Of a stretch of DNA of 64,000 nucleotides, positions 36,982 to 44,751 are shown one piece after another (positions within the stretch are counted from its first letter, which is position 1; each line of letters starts with the position of its first letter). The stretch covers positions 248,001-312,000 of the forward strand of contig BPQB01000037.1 of the NCBI GenBank assembly GCA_019973155.2, written 5' to 3'. The notes below the pieces were generated by a model that worked only from the letters and a program-made list of their open reading frames with translations, ran no database searches and was not told the DNA's origin. The DNA is from Phanerochaete sordida. Taxonomy: Eukaryota > Basidiomycota > Agaricomycetes > Polyporales > Phanerochaetaceae. The position numbers and the translations under genes were made by a program.

Positions 36982-37352
36982 GTAATATTGGAAGACATTG
37001 ATCAAGTCGACAATAGCAATCGGGCGGTACACTGTATACTAGTCGATGGTACTTTGAAAAGAGAACAAATAATGCAATGCCCACACGAGTCCACCCTGAA
37101 GGTCTATCATATGCAGAGGAACGACGGTACCCCCTCCTCCGAAATTTAGAGGCTAGCTTGCAAGCCTACCCGGAGGATAGTGACGGGGCCCCAAGGAATA
37201 TATCGTTCTAGCGCCTGTCGCCCATTTACATAAGCAAGGCCTCAGCGTTTGTTCCTCGCTAGTTACCCACAGACAGGACTATCGCCTACTTGCCGTGCGT
37301 AAACATAAAGGCATACTCATTCCGCTCATCGCTCTCTCAGTACTTTTCCACT
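36982..37352. other. Intergenic, P-loop copy 1 - copy 2
   Basis: About 370 bases; 3' UTR of copy 1 and leader of copy 2. Nothing else seen. Confidence 0.5.
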
Positions 37353-40300
37353 ATGACTGATACCCCGACTGTGGAATCGCTGCTCGCTGAGCTTGAGGCG
37401 CTCGGCTCTCCCATCTTCTCTTCTATCGCGCCACACGAAGACGAAATCCCAGACGAAATCCACGCCAAAAGCGACAGAGGATTACTCAAGGCGTTGGGGA
37501 TTCTCGATGGAAAGCCCTCGCGCTTCACTGTCTCGCCCGTGGAACCACTGGCAGGCTTCATACTACTCACTGCGCTCGCGCAGGAGAAAGAGGTTGTGGA
37601 CATACTCATGGAACCGCGGTTCAACATATTGCATGGCCAGAACAGTGCTCCTCTCGCCATAATCAGCAAAATATTGGATATCCTTCTGTCCCAAGGCGAA
37701 GCGGCATCGTACAAGCCTCTCCGCCGACTCAGTAAGCACCACTTACCACGCGCAATTACGTGCGACTTATGGCGATCAGAGCTCTTCCGCTTGAGCAAAC
37801 CTTGGGATGGGACTGTTCCAAACTTGACACGTGTATCTGGCGTCGACGCTGAGGCCTCTCGGTTAGAGCGTACGTTTCAGCCCTGTTGTGCCTGTGCCGA
37901 CGGGCGCTGACAAATATCGGCCTATATCACTTGTGTAGGCGAGAGTACGTGATTTTATTTTATCAATTCTGCACGAGCATCGCTGACATGGCCAATTAAC
38001 AGTGACAGTCGCTGCTTGGCACTCGAACCTGACGGGAGAGTACCACCTGCGACTCTACGAGGCTATACAGGCAATCAAGAAGAAATTCGACCCATTTGTA
38101 CTAGCCCCAGACGCACAGTATCCCAACGTTCTCTCCGTGATTCAGAGCTCTGGCACGGGGAAGTCCCGCATGGCACATGAGCTTGCCGGGAAGATCGTCA
38201 CGATTCCGCTCAATGTCCATCACTCTGTCGAAGGCGAAGGGTTCAGTGGGTCCACCATTCCGTCTCAGCCGGCACTGCGAGCATTGACAGATCTGTACCA
38301 GTATACCCTCCGCCTGATCAGGCGGTCTCTAGATATCTAACGTTCACAAGCATCAATAGGATCAATGAGGCGCGGGTTGAATTACGGCATCGTTTATTCA
38401 TCTACAATGTGGTCGCGGTTGCCGCCGAATATCTGCATGCCATGCACTCGAACAAGATCTATATGGATCACGAGGCGCTCGCTAACGATTGGAGACAGTA
38501 CCTGGCACAGAGTGACGACACCATTGATACTCAGGTGACCCCAAGACCAACGCGTCGAGAATCGATGTATCGGGAGGCCATCACTGTACGTGGTAGTTAT
38601 AATGCACCAGGTCCTATACTCAGGTACCAATTTCCATATTTCCAGCGTTCACTCGAGCAGCTCAAACGTCTTCGAGACGAGCAGAACGAGGAGCGGAACT
38701 TCTGGACCAAATGTCGAACGCAAGGTCTACAGCCTGTCTTGGACGAAATCAAGCGCCGCGTGCCCTCTGTGGACCACTATGTAACCCTGCTATTTGTGGT
38801 CGACGGTGCTGATCGCTTGGCAGACATGACTGTGCCGCGATCTTGGGACAGCGGCACGACCACCGCGCTCGACGTGTTCCTCTCCGCTCTCCAACGATTC
38901 GGCCTCACAAATCCGTACTTCGTCATCACTCTTTCGACCGATCCTCGAACTGGCCATGCCCAGAATCCGCCTCCCCCGCCAGCAAGAAGCGATCTGCCGT
39001 TCGATTGTATAGCCCAGGGCGAATACCTCTACGTACCCGGCACGATGACCCTAGACGATGCTGCAGTGCCTACATACATGGCCCAATTCGGCCGCCCGCT
39101 GTAAGTGCTTATCCTGATTATTTACTTTATGGTCCAAGACGCATCGCACCCCCAGGTTCTCTCAGGTCGCAAAATCTCTCCACACGAACGAGAGCGTTGA
39201 CGGTCATGAAGAGTGGATCGCGCGCTACGCGCTCTTCAAACTCACTGGCCACTGGTCTGCGAAGGAGACGACAGATGAAGGGCCCCAAGTGACGAGGATA
39301 CGACCCAGCAGAGAGCTGACCTTGGCGGCCATGGCCATGCGGGGCCTGCTCGACTTTGATTTCGCCCGAGAGTCGGCGCGCACCCTCGTCAAGACTCTGA
39401 TCACAAAACATATGCTCCTGGTGCACAGCATCCCGAAGCATCGGCAGTACACCCAGTGCAGCGCTGCCTCGGAGCCGATACTTGCTCATGCTGCCGCGAT
39501 GCTCCTGAACGACTACGGCAAAGTCGATGTGCCTGCCATCCTCGACGCTGCGTTTGAGGAGGGATTGCTGGAGGAGAGAACCCGCGTAATGCTGGTCGGC
39601 CGGCTCCTCCTCACTCAGGCCTATGATGAGGCACATCAGCGTCAAGGTCGTCCTTGCATGTCCCCCTCTCCGCACTCTGGAATAAACTGGAGCCAGAAGG
39701 TCCCTGTGCTCGCTTTCCTCGACGTTCTCTTCGCCGGCGCACACCACCAGAGCATTCACGACTGCCTTCCCGACAACGTAGGGCTCAGCGTGGGAACTCA
39801 TCGGCTCCAGGACGTCTTCGAGAAAGCCTACGTCCGCTTCACGCACTTCGTGCACCTTGGCCCCGCCGACGTCCTTGACTCGCACTTCGGCGCCGCTGCG
39901 CTTGCCCGGGGTATGGCTATGCAAGGCTCACCGTCGCAGGCTCGCTACGATCTCGCGATCCCGGTTCTCATGAGAGACGATAAGATCCACCCCCAGGATG
40001 TGACCTTCATTCTCATCCAGATCAGGGATCGAACCACGAAGCATCCGGTCGAAACTACTACTCACAAGGGCATGACTGCCAATGATCTACCGTACATCGC
40101 TATCGACATGCAGCTTGGCGTTCAGCACGATGCGGACAGACGTAGATCCCAGGAGGATCCGCTGACGCCGCAGCCAGTTCATGGGGTCGCTACCCGCACG
40201 AAGATGCCGGGCGAGCACGATGACAGGCGCGATATGGCGGCGGCGGAATCGCAAGCTCGCGAGACCCTTCACGAGACCGGTGATACGCAGAAGCCAGACG

Positions 40301-40533
40301 ACTTCGCAAACCATCGCTACACGATCAACGCGATGGGCTGCTCGTCAAGCGTGTACAGAGTCATCCCCACAGAAAGCAACGCCACGTACGCATCTCTTGT
40401 AGCCAGGGGCAGGAGCGTGGAGCATGAAAGTAAAGACATGCTTGACCTCGGGCGACAGATGAAGCCCGAATGGGTGCGGGATAAGGCGTGTTTCGGCTGG
40501 GCCAAGGACGAGAAGCTGTACGAGAAGCTGTAG
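37353..40533 (+). CDS. P-loop NTPase with extra N-terminal domain and nuclease-like region, copy 2
   Basis: Same family as copy 1 but with an added N-terminal exon (37353-37869, starting MTDTPTVESLLAELEALGSP) of about 170 residues that copy 1 lacks. A 6-nt micro-exon (37939-37944) links it in frame to the exon at 38003. Walker A is SVIQSSGTGKSRMAHEL. The Walker B region reads LLFVVDGADRL, with Gly in place of the usual second acid. Then come ITLSTDPRTG, GRPLFSQVAKSL, VFEKAYVRFTHFVHL and DLAIPVLMRDDKI leading to VTFILIQIRDRT, a likely PD-(D/E)xK remnant with Arg where Lys is expected. The gene ends DKACFGWAKDEKLYEKL with the TAG at 40531-40533. The short intron near 38325 (about 35 nt) is the weakest part of the model. 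It ends 9 bases from the convergent kinase gene. Confidence 0.72.
37939..37944 (+). other. 6-nt micro-exon in P-loop copy 2
   Basis: GCGAGA between a TAG acceptor and a GTACGT donor. Using it keeps phase 1 on both sides and joins the 37353-37869 exon to 38003 without a frameshift. Not confirmed by a second copy. Confidence 0.45.
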
Positions 40534-40542
40534 AGTAAATCC

Positions 40543-41982
40543 TCAAGGATATGCAGCCTGACAAGTGCCTTTAAAATGGGAGATATCTGTCCGATACAGA
40601 GGCAAGCGGAGTGAGAGAGCGCTATCCCGCTGGATATTGGCACGCTGCGCGGAAATCTCTCGCGCGTCCAACAAACTGGCATCCTTGTTAAAAATGTTTA
40701 TGCGTTGAAGATATCGCTCATGAAGACCGTATCGCGACTTGGCCAAGTAAAAATGAAGGACTATTCCACAGTCTGACCAGTCATCTGCTTCGTCAGCTAA
40801 GCCTTCAAATTCTACAGGTTGCGGCGGCACCCAGCCAATACGTTTGTTGGGGAGCTGGACACGCCGCGTCAGCGCTTTCCACAGCGCAGTACGGGGTACA
40901 CTTACGTATTGCTGGTAGAACAGGGTCCACATCTCCGACAGCTCGCCGAGAAGGTCTTCCTTGGCGCACGGCGCGACGCCGCACGGGAGGCGCGCGCGGT
41001 TGAAGTCGACGAGGACGACGCGCCCGTCGGGCCGCACCAGGATGTTGCGCGGGGCGATGTCGCCGTGCTGCACGTACGCCGCGTGCACCTGCCACAACGC
41101 GCGCATCGCGGTCTCTGCGAGCTTCTCGGTCGCGTCGTCCTGCGTGAGCCGGCGCGCGTCGGGGAAGTACTGCAGGAGGAGCGCGTCGAGCGGACGCTTG
41201 CGCCGCCGGAGCTCGACTTCGCACTCCCATGATATACCGGGCAGCGCGAGGATCTCTTCCATCCGCGCGCGGCCGAGCTGCAGGTGGCCGAAGCAGTGCG
41301 GGACGATGCCCTTGGCGCACACGCCGTGATGGAGCAGGTGTGCGTATGCGTCCTTCTCCGCCTCGAAGGGATCGTATTCGACAAATAAGGGCCTGGTACG
41401 GTCGTACCTGTGCGTTCTGTTCGGCCAATGGAGGATCGTGCGATCTGCAAACTGCGTGTGGCGTTTGTCAACATGCACCGAGTATGATTGCTGAGCACGA
41501 CGTACGATCTTCAACAAATGGACTTCGTCGCCGATACGCACTGTAAATAATAATGTGTTCCCGTGTTTGTTGAGCTGGTCGAGAAATACGGCCTCCTCAG
41601 GAAGCGTGGTCTCCTCTAGAGGTGGCGGGATCTCATAGGACTTGAATGGGAAATCGGTCCAGTTGGGACGGGGACCTGTCAATGCTAGAAGATTCGTCCC
41701 ATACTGCAGAAAAAGTGGATTGAGGCCAGAAGTCGCAGTAAGTTCACGGCATGCCGCACGAAACTCAGGCGTATCGTTCGCGGCTAACCACTCGAGAGGG
41801 AAAGGGATGATGTTGGGAAGTGGAGGAGTCGAGTCGAACATGTTGTGTTCTGGGTACCGCCGGAGGATTTCAGCTCTAGCGTTGAGATCGTCTACGGGTT
41901 CGTCGGAGGCATGGTCAGTGGGCATACTTATCGAGGAAATGGTAGAGAGGGCGTGGTTGTTGACGCGGGCGACCGCGCACAT
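40543..41982 (-). CDS. Fungal-type protein kinase-like protein (DFN variant)
   Basis: Kinase fold protein of the kind expanded in basidiomycetes (FunK1-like). It is open from the ATG at 41982 to the TGA at 40543, 479 codons if unspliced. Motifs: VHLLKI (putative ATP-binding Lys), PFEAEKDAYAHLLHHG (helix C Glu), GIVPHCFGHLQL, the catalytic loop HGDIAPRNILV, then VVLVDFNRARLP, where DFN replaces DFG. Two segments look like introns but keep the frame: 41452-41505 (54 nt, GTACGT to CGCAG, directly after LLKI) and 40855-40905 (51 nt, GTAAGT to TCCAG). Removing both gives 444 residues and a tighter kinase alignment, which I favour. The gene is antisense to and inserted between P-loop gene sequences. 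Substrate unknown. Confidence 0.78.
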   Translation of the reverse strand: MCAVARVNNHALSTISSISMPTDHASDEPVDDLNARAEILRRYPEHNMFDSTPPLPNIIPFPLEWLAANDTPEFRAACRELTATSGLNPLFLQYGTNLLALTGPRPNWTDFPFKSYEIPPPLEETTLPEEAVFLDQLNKHGNTLLFTVRIGDEVHLLKIVRRAQQSYSVHVDKRHTQFADRTILHWPNRTHRYDRTRPLFVEYDPFEAEKDAYAHLLHHGVCAKGIVPHCFGHLQLGRARMEEILALPGISWECEVELRRRKRPLDALLLQYFPDARRLTQDDATEKLAETAMRALWQVHAAYVQHGDIAPRNILVRPDGRVVLVDFNRARLPCGVAPCAKEDLLGELSEMWTLFYQQYVSVPRTALWKALTRRVQLPNKRIGWVPPQPVEFEGLADEADDWSDCGIVLHFYLAKSRYGLHERYLQRINIFNKDASLLDAREISAQRANIQRDSALSLRLPLYRTDISHFKGTCQAAYP

Positions 41983-42471
41983 TCCTTATCCTCATCAGTG
42001 AAATTCTGATGCCTAGGAATCATGCGGAATCTGCGCGGCAAATGACAGAAAGCCCGGCTACGTTGAGGAAAAGGCGTGTCTTGGCTGGACGAAGGAGTCC
42101 GATGGTCTGGGGAAAAGGTTGTACGAGAAGCTGTAGAGTCAACTCTCGGCTTTTGAACCAGGGGCCTCGCTTCAGCTGCTACTTAGTATTCTTACCGGAT
42201 TCAATGCCATCATTTGGCATTTTTCTCTGCTCGTGAAACATGTGTTGCGGAGGGGCGTGTCAATAAATGGCCAGCTCGGCGTTGGCTCTGCGGAAAGGTT
42301 GAGAGCAAGCCGGCCAGGGAGCAGGCGATGCCGTGGGAACAGAGAGCCTTGTATGGATAACCGAACATTTCGAGCCTCCGTAAGTCTAGTGCCTCCCTTG
42401 CCACTCGACAACTAGGGTGTTGCCATGCAGCACTTCACCACATCGTCTTACCGTGACAATATAAGCTTAAC
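41983..42471. other. Spacer with P-loop gene 3' remnant
   Basis: Apart from the remnant at 42050-42136 (separate entry) I see no feature. The left end is the kinase leader. Confidence 0.5.
42050..42136 (+). pseudogene. Remnant of the 3' end of a P-loop NTPase gene
   Basis: Twenty-nine codons reading KPGYVEEKACLGWTKESD then GLGKRLYEKL and a TAG. The end of copy 2 reads KPEWVRDKACFGWAKDEK, LYEKL and TAG. The DNA matches closely through and just past the stop (TAGAGT), with one 9-nt length difference. No upstream coding part is attached, so this is a detached gene end. With the end of copy 2 at about 40447-40533 it brackets the antisense kinase gene as a direct repeat. Confidence 0.8.
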
Positions 42472-42890
42472 ATGGACTCATCTCCGTTTATCAGCAGCGT
42501 AAGTCGTCAGCTTCGGAAGCGACCTCATCGTGCGCTGCCGCATATAGGGGAAGTTGTTGGAAGGCCGTGCATCTTGAAGCTAATTAGCACAAACTGTTGC
42601 AGATTGAGCTGACCCAAAGCAGCTCGTACAGTATATCAGCACCCGAAATACCATGGAACTCCGCCTATATCAGGAACGACGACAAGATACTAGCTGGCGC
42701 GACCTTGAACATGGGGAGTCAGGCACGCGGCGCCCGCTATCAGAATATCCTCCCTGTCATTCAAAGCTTGAGGATTAGCAAATCCTGGCAAGCTCCCACG
42801 ATCTACAAGTTCATCGTCACCCTACCGCTGAACGTGCACATATGCTCCCTCTCAATGACGAGACAGGTCGGTTCGCGCGCGCAGGCTTTC
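42472..42890 (+). pseudogene. Decayed P-loop NTPase copy 3 (Walker A destroyed)
   Basis: Begins like copy 1: MDSSPFISS followed by a GTAAGT donor. The next exon encodes IPWNSAYIRNDDKILAGA and ARYQNILPVIQS, matching ISWNAPYVGNDDRILADA and ARYKNILPIIQS of copy 1. Where copy 1 has SGTGKSRLAHEVAKF this copy reads LRISKSWQAPTIYKF, so the phosphate-binding loop is gone. Similarity resumes with FIVTLPLNVH and then fades. The first exon and the second are out of phase with any acceptor I can see, unlike in copy 1. Sequence up to about 43550 may be the rest of the fossil, but I cannot align it. Confidence 0.75.
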
Positions 42891-43748
42891 GCGCTCATGC
42901 TGAACAGGAGTCAGTCAGAGTACCAGTTGAACGTTGAAGCTTGAAGATGCAGCGCGCACTGCATAGGCTCGGAGATGAAGACGGCCGACGACAACTATGC
43001 GCGTACGGAGTCCCTTCGCGTACGCTATGACCGCGTGTCGGATAGTCGGCTGGCTGCCAGCACATCCGGGCAAGCGTCAGAGTGCTTTGCCAGCCGCGGG
43101 ATATCCGACTGCCTCTGGCCCGCGGAGTGGACCCGCGCGCGACTCGAGGATCGCCGAGGACCACTCGGCCCCCTCGCGTGGTCGCCACAATGCTGGCGTC
43201 TCTACGCAAATAGCCCTCCCAATTGCCGTGGCATACTGCGTACCATCCAGCACATCTCTTGCTTCACAAGAGGGTGCTCAAACCAAGACCGCCATGTCAC
43301 AATACCACCGTGCCGGACCGCTATTCGGAAGGGGACGCAACGACGCAGGCCGGGTGGCAGCGTGCCACGTCAGATCGTGCTGGCACTCGAGTCTGCCAGG
43401 CGTACTACTGTGGCGCGCGGAGTAGCTGCGTGTACTCGGTGAGCTGTGCTCATACTGTCACAGATATCGAGACTGAGCGCAACGGCATGCTTGTAGGACG
43501 TCTCACTTGCTCCTGTTGCATATCGCTCCACTTGCGCTGGCCTTTATGCGGCAATTAATGTGCTGTAGCGTAATATGAAGCTCAGCGGACCCCGAGTATG
43601 TCTCATCACTGTCTGCCAGATACGAGAACATACGTCCGGGGGATTGACCATGTTTCGCGCAGTTCACTCCAGGCTCCTCGCGTAGTACGCGCTGTGCACG
43701 CTGTAGGCCTTCGGGGCCGAGTGGGCCCACAGGCCCAGCAGCATCACG

Positions 43749-43756
43749 TATAAAAG
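43749..43756 (+). promoter_or_regulatory. TATA box of the rhodanese gene
   Basis: TATAAAAG, 93 bases before the ATG at 43849, followed by a CAC/CT-rich leader. Position and orientation fit a core promoter. Confidence 0.55.
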
Positions 43757-43848
43757 CCTAAACACATCGCGCAATCCGGCACAGCACTCGCACACTCCGC
43801 TCTCACACTCACACCTTCCACTCTCCCACCCGCACCGCAACCTAAACC

Positions 43849-44488
43849 ATGTACGCCCGTCCTCTGCGCTCTCTCCAGCTGTACGCGCTCCGCGCTCACC
43901 AGCCGCGCCGCGGCTTCGCGACGCCGCTCCACAGGGTCGTCTTCGCCAGCCCTGAGCCCGTGCCCTCCGCCGAGGACCAGCGCAAGGCGCTGCTGCGCGC
44001 GTACGACGAGGACTGGGAGGCGCGCCAGATCACGTACGACCAGCTCAAGCCGCTCACGCTCGCCCCGCACCCGGTGCGCGCATCCCCTCCCCTGCCCCAC
44101 CGTCCCCCACACTGACGCGCGCGCAGGACACGGTGATCGTCGACGTGCGCGAGCCCGAGGAGCTCGCGGCGGGCGCGATCCCGACGGCGCACAACCTGCC
44201 GCTGACGCACGTGCTCGCGGGCGCGCTCGCGCTCGACGACGCGGCGTTCGAGGCGCAGTTCGGCTGGAAGAAGCCCAGCAAGGCGCAGGAGGTCATCATC
44301 TACTGCAAGAAGGGCAAGCGCTCGTCCATCGCGGCCGACTCGGCGAAGAAGGTCGGCTACACGAAGTGAGTGCGCTGCTCGTCGCGCGGGCGTGCGTACT
44401 GACGGGCGTGTGCAGCATCGTCGAGTACAAGGGCTCCTGGCTCGACTGGGCGACCCGCGAGGGCCTCAAGTCGCCCGAGACGAAGTGA
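43849..44488 (+). CDS. Mitochondrial rhodanese-domain sulfurtransferase
   Basis: Three exons (43849-44073, 44127-44365, 44416-44488) give 178 residues. The first 40 residues are rich in Arg, Leu and Ser without acids and include RRGFATP, a good mitochondrial presequence. A single rhodanese domain follows: VIVDVREPEELAAGAIPTAH, then the active-site loop IIYCKKGKRSSIAAD with the catalytic Cys, GYTNIVEYKGSWLDWA at the end. This matches small single-domain mitochondrial rhodaneses such as yeast Rdl2, which transfer sulfane sulfur from thiosulfate. The active-site loop carries Lys/Arg, consistent with an anionic sulfur donor. A TATA box lies upstream at 43749. It is convergent with DUF262 gene B. 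Confidence 0.92.
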
Positions 44489-44751
44489 ATGTCTCCGCCG
44501 TCAGTCTCCACGAGCTGTTTTGATAGACCCGCCACCAGCCCCGGCGTCCGCTCCAAATTATAGTCTACCTAATCTGTTGCTACACGGCATATACAATATT
44601 ATACGCTACTCCAAGACGACCCTGACGGAGCCGCATACAGTCAAGAAGCCAAGAAGTGAATATAGCACATGCTCTAGCGTACACTGTCAAGAAACACTGC
44701 GTTCAAGAAGCCACCCACCGCTCTCCTCCCGCGTCCATCTCACCCTCACCC

